Assembly (NCBI GenBank): GCA_963838235.1
Contig: CAWIQJ010000005.1
Coordinates: forward strand, 992,001-1,056,000
Direction: 5' to 3'
Length of the DNA stretch: 64,000 nt
DNA from: JAFECT01 sp963838235
GTDB taxonomy: Bacteria; Pseudomonadota; Alphaproteobacteria; Caulobacterales; Caulobacteraceae
The position numbers were made by a program, and so were the translations under genes. Shown here piece by piece: positions 34,724-44,311 of the stretch. A model generated the notes under the pieces. It was given only the letters and a program-made list of their open reading frames with translations. It searched no databases and was not told where the DNA came from. The first letter of the stretch is position 1; every line of letters starts with the position of its first letter.

Positions 34724-35029
34724 ATGCTGGCCCGTATCTACCGCCCCGCCAGAAACGCCATGCAGTCCGGCCGCGCCAAGACCCACGAGTGGGTGCTGGA
34801 GTTCGCCCCGGCCTCGGCGAGGGTCGCTGACCCCCTGATGGGCTGGATCAGCTCGGACGACATGCGCGGCGAGGTCACGCTCACGTTTGAGACCAAGGAG
34901 CACGCCGTCGCCTACGCCCAGAAGCACGGCATCGCATTCCGCGTACACGAGGAGCACGACGCGCCTCTGGTCATCAAGGCCTATGCCGACAACTTCGCGT
35001 TCAACCGCAAGGAACCCTGGACGCACTGA
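34724..35029 (+). CDS. ETC complex I subunit, NDUFS4-like
   Basis: A 101-residue homologue of the 18-kDa accessory subunit of respiratory complex I (NDUFS4), found in alphaproteobacteria and mitochondria. ARIYRPARNAMQSGRAKTHEWVLEF, DPLMGWISSDDM and the terminal KAYADNFAFNRKEPW are diagnostic. It acts at the NADH-dehydrogenase arm. The gene sits between two tRNA genes and starts 40 bases after tRNA-Pro. Confidence 0.95.
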   Translation: MLARIYRPARNAMQSGRAKTHEWVLEFAPASARVADPLMGWISSDDMRGEVTLTFETKEHAVAYAQKHGIAFRVHEEHDAPLVIKAYADNFAFNRKEPWTH

Positions 35030-35052
35030 CGTCCACGACCTCGTTGGGATTC

Positions 35053-35129
35053 GACCCCGTAGCTCAGCTGGATAGAGCACCCGCCTTCTAAGCGGGATGT
35101 CGCAGGTTCGAGCCCTGCCGGGGTCGCCA
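35053..35129 (+). tRNA. tRNA-Arg(TCT)
   Basis: A 77-nt cloverleaf: acceptor GACCCCG/CGGGGTC, discriminator G, encoded CCA. The anticodon stem CCCGC/GCGGG carries loop CTTCTAA, anticodon TCT. T-arm GCAGG-TTCGAGC-CCTGC is regular. Confidence 0.96.
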
Positions 35130-35156
35130 CACTACGCCGAAGGTGTCGGCGTAGTG
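35130..35156 (+). terminator. Hairpin directly after tRNA-Arg, weak terminator
   Basis: An 11-bp perfect stem (CACTACGCCGA with TCGGCGTAGTG, five-base loop) begins at the base after CCA. No T-run follows, so it may serve 3'-end processing or as a factor-dependent stop. Confidence 0.5.
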
Positions 35157-35221
35157 CTGCCGGCATGGGACAGATGCGTCTCAACGGTGTAAGACGGTCG
35201 CGCGCGGGGAGGCGCCCAAAC

Positions 35222-35602
35222 ATGCGCAAGGCTCTAATTCTTGTCGGGCCGTTGGTCATGGCGGCGACGTTGTTTGCATCGCCGGTTCAGGCAGAGCGCT
35301 GGACGAAAGCGGGCGAGAATTCGGCTGTGGGCAGCGATTTCGATTTCTGCGTGGATCTCGACAGCGTGACGACGGGGGCGGACGGGTGGACGTCGTTCCG
35401 AAACCGGATGTGCGGCGAGCCGCGCGAAGTGTTCGAAAGCGCGATCCAGTGCGATCAGGATTTCTCGGCCAAGCAAGTGCCAATGCGCACTCGGGTCGTC
35501 GTCGCCAACGGACAGCCCAAGCCCGATCAACCGTGGAAGACCAGCCAGACCTATGTCAATTCCATGAGCGGGCAGATGGCGCGGATGGTCTGCCACAAGT
35601 AG
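35222..35602 (+). CDS. Exported hypothetical protein, four-cysteine
   Basis: A 126-residue protein with a clear signal peptide (KALILVGPLVMAATLFASPVQA). The mature domain begins with WTKAGENSAVGSDFDFCVDLDSV and has cysteines in FDFC, RMC, IQC and VC near the end, suggesting two disulfides. The pattern resembles small surface-adhesin-E-like proteins, but I would not assign a role. Monocistronic; convergent with the redox operon. Confidence 0.7.
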   Translation: MRKALILVGPLVMAATLFASPVQAERWTKAGENSAVGSDFDFCVDLDSVTTGADGWTSFRNRMCGEPREVFESAIQCDQDFSAKQVPMRTRVVVANGQPKPDQPWKTSQTYVNSMSGQMARMVCHK

Positions 35603-35639
35603 CCTGCTGCGGAAATTGGTGCGTGCCCCAAACTCGCCG

Positions 35640-36789
35640 TCACAACGTCGGCGCCGCTTCGCTCACGCCTTTCGGAACCTTGGCGATGTCAGTCAGGCCC
35701 GTCAACGACATGCCGTCGTCCAACTCGTCGCGGAACATTTTCAGGGCGCAGGCCACGCCCTTCTCACCCTCGGCGGCGAGGCCGTAAAGCAACCCACGAC
35801 CTGAGAGACATGCGTCGGCGCCGCGCCCCATGGCCTTGATGATGTCGAAGCCGGTGCGGATGCCGCCGTCGAAGAAGACCTCGGTCTTGCCCGTCACCAC
35901 GCTCGCGATCTCAGGCAGCACCGAGATGGAGGAGGGCGCGCCATCGAGCTGACGTCCGCCGTGGTTCGACACGATGATCGCATCGGCGCCCAGGTCGACC
36001 GCCTGTTTCGCGTCGTCCGGATGCATAATCCCCTTGAGGATAAACTTGCCCTTCCACTGGTCGCGCACCCACCTGATGGTGTCGACGTCGAAGGATGGGT
36101 CGAATTGGGCTTCGATCCATTGCGACAGCGCCTTCAGGTTTCCGGCCTGCGCGACCTCGCCTTCGAGATTGCCGAAGGTGCGGCGTTTGCTGCGCGCCAT
36201 ACGCAGGAGCCAACCCGGGTGACTCAGGATATCGATGGTGTTCGACGGCGTTAGCCGCGGCGGCACCGACAACCCGTTCTTCGCGTCGGCCCAGCGCTTG
36301 CCCTGGACGTGCAGGTCCAACGTCAGCACCAGCGCGGAACAACCTACAGCGTGCGCGCGCCTGATCAGGTCCTCGCTGACCTTGCGCTGTTTCATCAGAT
36401 AGAGCTGAAACCAGAATGGCCGTTTGGTCGCCTGGGCCACGTCCTCGATGGAGCAGATCGACATGGTCGACAGGCAATACGGCACGCCGAAGGATTCCGC
36501 GGCCTTGGCCGCCTCGACCTCGCCGTTGGGCCAGGTCAGGCCCGCAAGTCCGGTGGGTCCAACCGCCAGCGGGATGGTCGCATCCTCGCCCACCATCTTC
36601 ACCGACAGTGTGCGAATTCGAAACGTCGCGCATGACGTGCTGGCGCAGGGTCAGGGCGCGCATGTCCGACAGATTGCGCTCCAGCGTCACCTGTTCGTAG
36701 GAGCCCCCGTGGACATAGTCGAAGATGACCCGCGGAAGCCGCCGCTTCGCCTTCTGCTCGAGATCAAAGATGGATGTGATCACGCTCAC
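35640..36789 (-). CDS. FMN-dependent alpha-hydroxy-acid dehydrogenase/oxidase (one frameshift)
   Basis: A TIM-barrel flavoenzyme of the lactate/glycolate/mandelate oxidase family, about 382 residues. The N-terminus is SVITSIFDLEQKAKRRLPRVIFDYVHGGSYEQVTLERN; the active-site segment VSNHGGRQLDGAPSSI has the catalytic histidine and substrate arginine, and FFDGGIRTGFDIIKAMGRGADACLSGR binds FMN phosphate. An inserted T near 36614 breaks the frame. The GTG start overlaps the GMC stop. Last gene of a five-gene coupled operon; the substrate is unknown, and an L-2-hydroxyacid is expected from the family. Confidence 0.9.
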
Positions 36790-38448
36790 GACACCGCCTC
36801 CCGCGCCTGCACGCTCAGCTCGCCGCGCTTGGCCATGGTCGCGATGCGATCGCCGATGCGGCAGGCCAGGGCCTGGATGGTCAGGGACGGATTGACCCCG
36901 CCCGCGGTCGGAAACAACGAGCCGTCGCAGACCCACAGGTTCGGGATGTCCCAGCTGCGACCGTCCTTGTCGACGACGCTGGAGGCGGTATCGAAACCCA
37001 TGCGGCAGGTTCCCATCAGATGGCTGGTGTCCGGCGTGGAGAAGACGTCGCGTCCGCCCGCGACCTCGAGCATTTCCGACAGGTATTTGACGCCGTGCCG
37101 CATCAACGCCTTGTCGTTGTCGGAATAGGAGAAGGTGATCTTTGGAATGCGCAGGCCATACTGATCGACCTCGTCGGCGAGTTCGACGCTGTTGGAGAGC
37201 TGCAACTCCGTCTCGCCCACCGGCCCGAGGCCCGCCATGTGATTGTACTTGAGCATTTCCTCGCGCAGCTTTTCGCCCCACATGCCAGGCCGGCCCGCCA
37301 CCGTCTGCGCCCAGGTCACCGGCAGGGGTCCCTGGCTCATGAAGGAATAGCCGCCGAAGAAGTCCTTGCCCGCGTCGGTGTAGTTCCAGTGTTCCGACAT
37401 CGCCATGTTCGGCGGCCCCTTCGAACTTCTCACCTCGTCCTGGAAGGTCGCCCAGACGCCGGGGCTCGAATGGATGGTCAGATACTTGCCGACCAGGCCA
37501 GAGCTGTTCGACAGCCCGTCCGGAAACCGCGGGCAGGCAGAGTTCAGCAACAGGCGCGGCGTCTCGACCGAATAGCCGGAAACCACGACGTTGCGCGCCC
37601 GCTGGAAATCGTTCGGCGCCGTCGCGGCGATAGGTGACGCCCGTACAGAGCCCGTCGCGGCCGACGTCCACGCGCGTAACCATGGCCATGTCGCGCACCT
37701 CGGCGCCGGCCTTGAGCGCGCGCGGGATCCAGACGATCAATGCGCTCTGTTTCGCATTGGTGGAGCAGCCCACGACGCAAAAGCCGCGATAGACGCAAGG
37801 CGGGCTCTTGCCGCGGGGCGCCGAGACGGTCGCCAGGGGAGTCGCGCACCACTTGATGCCCATCTTCTCCGCGGCGCGGCCGAGGATCTGGCCCGAGGCG
37901 TTGATCTCGTGCTCGCGATAGGGATAGGGCCCGCGCTTCGACGGCCACGGATAACTCACCGGCCCCGACACGCGCAGCGCGCGCTCGGCCTCAGTATAGT
38001 AGGGTTCGATCTCTTCCCAACTGACCGGCCAGTCCACGCCGTAACCCAGCTTCGTGCGCGATCGGAACGTCTCGGGTCGCAGGCGCAGCGAGATCATGGC
38101 GAAGTGAACGGTCGATCCCCCGACGCCGCGACCGGAGTTGTTGGCGCCCATCACAATCGGGTCTGCCCCGGCCGTGATCCGTTCGTCGGTCCAGAAGAGT
38201 TTGTGCTGAGCCAGTTCGTCCGACGCGAACTCCTCGAGCGGCCGCCAGAACGGGCCGGCGTCGAACACCACGACCGAAAATCCCGCTTCCGATAGCTTCG
38301 CGGCGAGCGTCGCGCCGCCGGCGCCCGAACCGACGATGGCGAAGTCGACAATTTCATTGTCGGAGAACTCGCGCATCGGCACGACGCCGCCGATGCGGAA
38401 GACGTCTGGAGCCGAGCCGTCGATCGCGCGCGGAGACTCGTGGATCAC
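36786..38448 (-). CDS. GMC-family FAD oxidoreductase with three-cysteine cluster motif (one frameshift)
   Basis: A glucose-methanol-choline family flavoprotein like the large subunit of gluconate/glucose 2-dehydrogenases. FAD binding: FAIVGSGAGGATLAAKL at residues 36-52. GVGGSTVHF is the second FAD motif. Cysteines 218, 224 and 228 (CVYRGFCVVGC) match the placement of the 3Fe-4S ligands of FAD-glucose dehydrogenases. The C-terminus has SHLMGTCRMG and VNPSLTIQALACRIGDRIA. A frame change lies near 37600. No export signal is seen. GTG 38448 overlaps the stop of the upstream subunit gene, and its own stop overlaps the next gene. Confidence 0.9.
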
Positions 38449-39048
38449 GGGGTCGCCTCGTGCGGCGCCTCCCACGGATCGCGTTCGCCGACGCCGAGAC
38501 GGACATAGCCGCGCGGCCCCGCCGGTCCGCCGAAGCCGATCTCGCTCCAGACCGCGGGGTGGGCGTAGTAGATGGTGGCGACCGTGCGCAGCAACAGCGT
38601 GCCGAAGAACCGTTGCGCCGACATCTCGCCCCAGTCAGCGCGCTCGATCTCGCCGAGTTCAACGTGGCGCAGGATCAGGTCCTGGTCGTCAGGCGCAAGA
38701 TCGACGAAACCCTTGCCGAGTCCGCCGCTGCGATTCCGCCTCAATGGCGGCAAGGCCGCTGCGCCAGGCTTCAGTCTGCGGCGGCAGATCGTCGTAGCGA
38801 TAGCCGTCGGTGCGGTTCTCTGCGAGCTGGTGGTCGATCCAGGGCGTGATCGGAATCGGCGGCGATCGGTCCGGCTGCGGGATCAACCGCGCGACGACGG
38901 CTTCGAGCCGCGACCACTCGGCTTCGCTGAAGAACCGCCGCTCGGGCGTGCGTTCGAGCCGTTCGCTGAGCGCGTCGCGCGTCGCGTCGTTGAACGACGG
39001 ACTTTCCCAACGCGCCAGGACGTCATAGGTGGGATAGGGACGTTTCAT
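38445..39048 (-). CDS. Gluconate 2-dehydrogenase subunit 3-like protein (one frameshift)
   Basis: A helical protein of about 200 residues of the gluconate 2-dehydrogenase subunit 3 family, the small partner and maturation subunit of membrane-bound GMC dehydrogenases. RFFSEAEWSRLEAVVARLIPQPDRSPPIPITPWIDHQL, then DQDLILRHVELGEI, and FFGTLLLRTVATIYYAHPAVWSEIGFGGPAGPRGYV are typical. Family members often carry a Tat signal that exports the complex; this one starts MKRPYPTYDVLARW with none. A one-base shift near 38716 splits it. It lies three bases after the membrane gene and overlaps the GMC start. Confidence 0.87.
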
Positions 39049-39051
39049 GGG

Positions 39052-40048
39052 TCACCTGACTGGGGATGCGAGGGCGGCCTCGCGGTCGCGCAGGCTGAGC
39101 GCAGCGAGGGCTGCAACGGCGAGGGCGGAAAAGCTGGGGGCGCCGGGATCGGCGGTCCATCGACCATGTTCTCGGCGCCAGTTCTTCCACCCACCCATGG
39201 CGCGCGAGACGCCGTAGACGTGGGCCAGTGCGCCGCCCACGCCGAGGACGGCGGTAAGACCCAGCCAGGCGCGGGTGAAACGGCGGCGACGCGGCGCATC
39301 GCGCTCGAACGCTGCGCGCCCGGCCAGAAGCGCGCTGATCGGTGGTATGGTGACCGGTAGCCACATGAGCGGGTTCTGAAAGGCTCCGCGGAAATGCAGC
39401 AAGCCCGCTTCGGCCACTGTGCCGGCCAGTCCCGCGCCCGCGAGCGCCGCCATGGCGCGGCCGGCTGGAATGCCGACGATGGTTTCGTCCCCGGCGCCGA
39501 TGCGTTCCGCGGCCAGACCGAGCAAGCCCGCGAGCGAAAGGGCGAATGGGGCCAGCAAAGGCGCACCGTAGAACAGGTTTTGCCAGGTCAGTTTGCCGGG
39601 GCGGCGCAACAGATTGAGCAGGTGAAAGCCGAGGCCGGACGCCCCCGATCGCAACCGCCGTTCCGTAGATTGCGTCTCCGCGAATGTTGCGCGACGTCCG
39701 TCCGCTCGCCGCCGCGGCCGCTGCGTGCGCCGCCGTGACGCCCGACGTGATCAGGGGCGTATACATTCCCGGATTCTCATACGAACCACGGTAGTGTTCC
39801 GTCGCGCTGTCGGCGAGAACCGAGAGCGCCAGCAAAGACGCCGCGGCGTGCAGGCCGCGCGCACTTTCTGAACGGATCGGTTCAAGGCTATCGACGCGCC
39901 GGCTCCTGCGGCGCGGCGCCGGTGTCCACGTGCGACCGCTCGCGAAGGTCGCACCGAAGGCGGCTGCGCCGCCCAGGCCCAGAACGATCAGGCCCAGCGC
40001 GCGCGCCGTCGGCGGATCCGGGGATCGCCGGTTAAGCAACCAGCTCAT
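39052..40048 (-). CDS. Unrecognised polytopic membrane protein with internal duplication (one frameshift)
   Basis: About 331 residues, with seven or eight hydrophobic segments (for example ARALGLIVLGLGGAAAFGATF, APFALSLAGLLGLAAE, LGLTAVLGVGGALAHVYG). Two related segments recur: HYRGSYENPGMYTP (residues 85-98) and HFRGAFQNPLMWLP (about 216-229), giving the shared pattern H-[YF]-R-G-x-[YF]-x-N-P-x-M-[YW]-x-P. This points to two homologous halves, with two conserved histidines that could bind heme or quinone. An inserted G near 39645 breaks the frame. The start overlaps the TPP-enzyme stop. I recognise no family; the context suggests a membrane anchor or electron acceptor for the dehydrogenase. 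Confidence 0.7.
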
Positions 40049-41833
40049 CTATCCGCGTCCACCAGCACATTGCTCAGCACCTGCCGCACCGAGCCCTTGA
40101 TCGCCGCGCCTTCGCTGGAGTCGTGGTGCAACAGGGCGGAGGTCAGGTTGTGCGCTTCTTCGAAGGTGATGTGGGGCGGCAGCGGCGGCACCTCCGGATC
40201 GGTCTTGACCTCGAGCACCACCGGCATGTCGCTGGCCAGGGCTGCGGTCCAGGCTGACGCCATCTGTCGGGGTCGTCGACGTAGATGCCCTTCAAGCCGA
40301 TCATCTCGGCGAAGCGGTGATAGGGCACGTTGGGAATATCTGCGACGCGTCGAACTTCGGGTTGCCCATGGAGACGCGCTGCTCCCAGGTCACCTGGTTC
40401 AGGTCCTCGTTGTTGAACACGCAGACAGATCCAGTGCGGCGACTGTCCATTCGCGCCAGTATTTCGACACCGTGATCAGCTCGGCCATGTTGTTCATCTG
40501 CATGGCGCCGTCGCCCACCAGGGCGATCACCGGCCGGTCGGGATGGGCGAACTTGGCGGCGATGGCGTAGGGCACGGCTGCGCCCATGGAAGCGAGGCTG
40601 CCGGACAGGGAACACATCATGCCGCGGCGAATGTTCAGGTCGCGCGCGTACCAGTTGGCGCACGAACCGGAGTCCGAGGTGATGATCGCGCGGTCCGGAA
40701 GCCGGGGCGACAGCTCCCAGGTCACACGCTGCGGATTGACCGGGCTCGCCTTCACCTTGGCGCGGTCCTCCAGAGTCTGCGTCCAGTCGCGCTCGTTTTT
40801 GGCGATCCGGTCGCGCCAGGCCGTGGAGGTTTTCCGTTCGAGCAGCGGCAACAGGGCGGTCAGGGTTTCAGCCGCATCGCCGTGCAGCGGCGCTTCCATC
40901 GGATAGCGCAGGCTCAGCATCGACGGATTGATGTCGATCTGCACCCCGCGCGCGTGGCCCGCCTTGGGCAGGAATTCGGTGAAGGGAAAGCCCGAGCCCA
41001 CCATCAGCAGGGTGTCGCACTCCATCATCAGGTCATAGCTGGGCTTGGAGCCGAGATAGCCCACGGGACCGGTGACCCAGGACAGGTCGTCGGGCAGGGC
41101 GGCCTTGCCGAGCAGCGCCTTGGCGGCGCCCGCGCCCAGCACGTCGGCCACCGCGATCAACTCGTCCATGGCGCCTAGCGACCCGGCGCCGGCCAGGATG
41201 GCGACCTTCTCGCCGGCGTTCAGAATGTCGGCGGCTTTTTGCAGATCAACTTGCGTGGGGATCACGCGCGGCCGCGTGTAGCCGACGCCGCTCAGCACCG
41301 CGCCATGCTTGCGCGGCGGGTCGGTGTAGGGCTCATCCTGAATGTCGCCCGGCAGAATAATCGCCGTGGCTGTGCGCTCAGAGATCGCGATGCGGATCGC
41401 GCGATCGATGACGTGACGCGCCTGGGCCGGCGCCTCGACCTCTTGCACATAGGCGCAGGCGTCGCTGCACAGCCGGTCGAGATTCAGCTCCTGCTGATAG
41501 TGCGCGCCGCGCGCGGTGCGCGGCGCTTGACCCATGATGGCCAGCACCGGCATGTGATCGAGCTTGGCGTCATAGAGGCCGGTGACCATGTGCGTGGCGC
41601 CGGGACCGCCGGTGGACATGCAGACGCCCAGCTCGCCGGTGAACTTGGCGTGGGCGCAGGCCATGAAGGCGGCCATCTCTTCGTGGCGCACCTGGATGAA
41701 CTGGATCTTGTGCTTGGTCCGCTGCAGGGAACCGAGGAAGCCGTTGATGCCGTCGCCGGGATAGCCGTAAGATCCGCGTCACGCCCCACTGATGGAGGCG
41801 ATCAACAAGAAAGTCGCCGACGGTCTGGGACAT
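40045..41833 (-). CDS. Thiamine-pyrophosphate-dependent enzyme, pyruvate oxidase/acetolactate synthase type (several frameshifts)
   Basis: About 595 residues in the order PYR domain, central domain, PP domain. Key parts: VRHEEMAAFMACAHAKFTGE with the catalytic glutamate, GGPGATHMVTGLYDAKLDHMPVLAIMGQ, a central domain (DILNAGEKVAILAGAGSLGAMDEL), and the TPP/Mg motif VALVGDGAMQMNNMAEL followed by NNEDLNQVTWEQR. Frame changes near 41772, 40430, 40345 and 40268. The pattern resembles PoxB-type pyruvate dehydrogenases, but the substrate is not provable. First gene of the five-gene operon. ATG 41833 is preferred over an in-frame TTG six bases upstream because of the GAGG in front. Confidence 0.9.
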
Positions 41834-41916
41834 GGCCAAGCCTCATGGAGGGCACGCCCCGATGGTCGGAGCCCTGAGGCTTGAACCCCTGGCGGGGCCG
41901 GTAGTTCCGGGGAAGC

Positions 41917-43080
41917 TCAGCCGGTAAGGCTGGCGTAACGATCCAAGCCTTGCCGCAGATCGGCGATCAGGTCGTCGACGCCTTCGAGCCCGATGTGCAG
42001 GCGCACCAATGGGCCGGCCAGTCTGGCCTGGTGTTGTCTGCGGCGAAGCTGGGGGTCTTCGTAGGTGGCGAGGCTTTCGAACCCGCCCCAGGAGAAGCCG
42101 ACGCCGAACAACTGGAGCGAATCGAGGAAGGCTTCCGCCGCTTCGCGAGAACCCGGTTCCAATTCCACGCCCATCAAGCCGGACGCGCCGGTGAAGTCGC
42201 GCTTCCACAGGGCATGGTCGGCCGATGTGGGCAGGGCGGGATAGAGCACGCGCGCGACCTCGGGTTGGGTCTCCAGCCACTGGGCGACCTGCAACGCCGA
42301 GCGCTGGTGCTGTTCCAGGCGTACGGGCAGGGTGCGCAGGCCGCGCAGCGCCAGATAGGCGTCGTCGGGCGAGACATACCAGCCGAAGTCTTCGATCACG
42401 TCGTCGATGCGCTTGGCGACCTTCGCGTCCTTCACGGCGATGGAACCCAAAAACACGTCGAAGTGTCCGCCGACGTACTTCGACAAGGCCTGCACCGACA
42501 GATCGACGCCGTGGTCGAGCGGCTTGAAGAACATGCCCGCCGCCCAGGTGTTGTCGACCATGGTAGCGATGCCGCGCGCCCGCGCCGCCGCGGCGATGGC
42601 GGGTGCGTCCTGAATCTCGAAGGTGACCGATCCCGGCAACTCCATCACGATCAGCCGCGTCCGGTCTGTGCTGAGCGCCATCAGCTCGTCCGCGCTCGCC
42701 CGAGCCGGTGCGAATCGCGCGGTAATGCCCAGGCGCTTCAACTGGACCTCGCTGAACCGGCGTGTGGGCGCATAGCTGCTGTCGGTCAGGATCACGTCGT
42801 TGCCCGTGTCGAGCATGGCCAGAATTGCGATGGTCGCGGCGGCCAGGCCGCTGGGCGCCAGGAAGACGCGCCCGGCGTGCTCCAGCTCCGCCAGGGCTTC
42901 GCGCAGGACGTCGTGCACCTGCAGACCGCTGATGCCGTAGGCCGGGCCGAGGTCGTTGCTGCGCAGGGTCTTGGCTTCGGCGTTGATCAGGGTGGTGGCC
43001 CGCTCGATCGGCGGATTGACCGGCCGGCGCGGGGCCGTGCGGCGGGCTGCGTCCTTCAACAGGCGGGTGCGCTCGTCCAT
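41917..43080 (-). CDS. metC: Cystathionine beta-lyase (MetC type)
   Basis: A PLP enzyme of the Cys/Met metabolism family that cleaves cystathionine to homocysteine, pyruvate and ammonia. 387 residues from ATG 43080 (MDERTRLLKDAARR). Landmarks are FLAPSGLAAATIAILAML, MVDNTWAAGMFFKPLDHGVDLSVQALSKYVGGH with the PLP lysine in SKY, and SWGGFESLATY near the end. The sequence fits the MetC subgroup common in alphaproteobacteria. Divergent from an ABC ATPase gene with 71 bases between. The 77-base stretch below it holds no recognisable gene. Confidence 0.92.
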   Translation of the reverse strand: MDERTRLLKDAARRTAPRRPVNPPIERATTLINAEAKTLRSNDLGPAYGISGLQVHDVLREALAELEHAGRVFLAPSGLAAATIAILAMLDTGNDVILTDSSYAPTRRFSEVQLKRLGITARFAPARASADELMALSTDRTRLIVMELPGSVTFEIQDAPAIAAAARARGIATMVDNTWAAGMFFKPLDHGVDLSVQALSKYVGGHFDVFLGSIAVKDAKVAKRIDDVIEDFGWYVSPDDAYLALRGLRTLPVRLEQHQRSALQVAQWLETQPEVARVLYPALPTSADHALWKRDFTGASGLMGVELEPGSREAAEAFLDSLQLFGVGFSWGGFESLATYEDPQLRRRQHQARLAGPLVRLHIGLEGVDDLIADLRQGLDRYASLTG

Positions 43081-43151
43081 TGACTTCAGGGTCCTTAAGG
43101 GCTTTTCCGTGGAGTAAGCGCTGGCCCGTTGGGGGGCAAGCGGAGGGACGC

Positions 43152-43916
43152 ATGGCGGCACAGGCCGAGGCGAGCACGGTGACGGCGGCGGCCGTATCGG
43201 TCCGCGACCTGCACAAGCGCTTCGGCGACGCCCACGTCCTGCGCGGAATCGATCTTGAGGTGGCGCCCGGCGAAAAGGTGGTGGTGCTGGGCCCCTCAGG
43301 CTCGGGCAAGTCCACCCTGATCCGTTGCATCAACGGACTGGAAACCTTCGACGAGGGTCAGGTCCGTATCGGGGGTATCGATGCGTCGGGCCGCAGTCCC
43401 GCCGCCGAGGCCGCACGCCGGCGCACGGGTATGGTGTTTCAGGCCTTCAACCTGTTTCCGAACCGGACGACGCTGGACAACTGCACGCTCGCGCCGATCT
43501 GGGTGCGCGACATATGGCGTCGTCGGGCCGAGGCCGAAGCCGTGATCCTGCTCGACAAGGTCCACATTGGCGAACACGCGAACAAATATCCCTTCGAGCT
43601 GTCCGGTGGTCAGCAGCAGCGCGCCGCCATCGCCCGCGCGCTCGCCATGCACCCCGACATCATGCTGTTCGACGAGCCGACCTCGGCGCTCGACCCCGAG
43701 ATGGTGGGCGAGGTGTTGCAGGTGATGACCGACCTTGCGCAGGGCGGCATGACCATGATCGTCGTCACCCACGAGATGGGCTTCGCCCGCCAAGTCGCCG
43801 ACCGCGTGGCCTTCATGGATGCGGGCGAGATCGTCGAGATCGCCACGCCGTCCGAGTTTTTTACCGCGCCGAAGCACGAGCGGACGCGGGCGTTTCTGTC
43901 CAAGATCCTGCAATAG
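43152..43916 (+). CDS. Polar amino acid ABC transporter ATP-binding protein, orphan
   Basis: A 254-residue ATPase of the GlnQ/HisP/AapP group. Walker A GPSGSGKST, Q-loop FQAFNLFPNRTTLDN, signature LSGGQQQRAAIARAL, Walker B IMLFDEPTSALDPE and the H-loop VVTHEMGFA are intact. The N-terminus has an extra 15 residues. GGAGGGA precedes the ATG. No permease or binding-protein gene is next to it; a VOC gene follows by 17 bases, so its transmembrane partners must be elsewhere or absent. Confidence 0.93.
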   Translation: MAAQAEASTVTAAAVSVRDLHKRFGDAHVLRGIDLEVAPGEKVVVLGPSGSGKSTLIRCINGLETFDEGQVRIGGIDASGRSPAAEAARRRTGMVFQAFNLFPNRTTLDNCTLAPIWVRDIWRRRAEAEAVILLDKVHIGEHANKYPFELSGGQQQRAAIARALAMHPDIMLFDEPTSALDPEMVGEVLQVMTDLAQGGMTMIVVTHEMGFARQVADRVAFMDAGEIVEIATPSEFFTAPKHERTRAFLSKILQ

Positions 43917-43933
43917 AGCCCGGGAGAGCCTCC

Positions 43934-44302
43934 ATGATCGGCTATGTGACCTTAGGCACCAACAATCTGCAGCGCGCCGCGGAGTTCTACGACGCCATCG
44001 CCGAAGAGCTCGGCGTCGCGCGCATGATGGAGATGGACAGCTTCATCGCCTGGGGCATGCCGGGCGGCGGCGCCGGCATCGGCCTGACAAAACCCTACGA
44101 CGGCAATCCCGCCACCGTCGGCAACGGCGTCATGGTGGCGCTGGAAGCCAAGGACAAGGCCCAGGTCGACCGGCTGTACAAGCTGGCGTTGGAGCGCGGC
44201 GCCACGGACGAAGGCCCGCCGGGCCAACGCAACGAAGGCTTCTACGCCGGCTATTTCCGCGACCCGGACGGCAACAAGCTCAACGTTTTTTATATGGGGT
44301 GA
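43934..44302 (+). CDS. VOC family protein
   Basis: A 122-residue glyoxalase/bleomycin-resistance/dioxygenase-fold protein. It has the duplicated beta-alpha-beta-beta-beta pattern: MIGYVTLGTNNLQRAAEFYDAIAEELG and the closing FYAGYFRDPDGNKLNVFYMG. Such proteins bind a divalent metal and varied substrates; function cannot be assigned. Likely co-transcribed with the ABC ATPase 17 bases upstream. Confidence 0.9.
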   Translation: MIGYVTLGTNNLQRAAEFYDAIAEELGVARMMEMDSFIAWGMPGGGAGIGLTKPYDGNPATVGNGVMVALEAKDKAQVDRLYKLALERGATDEGPPGQRNEGFYAGYFRDPDGNKLNVFYMG

Positions 44303-44311
44303 GAAGCGGTC

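Noticed and set aside
41834..41916. Possible SAM-type riboswitch between metC and the TPP-enzyme gene
   Set aside because: It lies downstream of metC rather than upstream, is only about 80 bases, and shows no recognisable SAM-II or SAH core.
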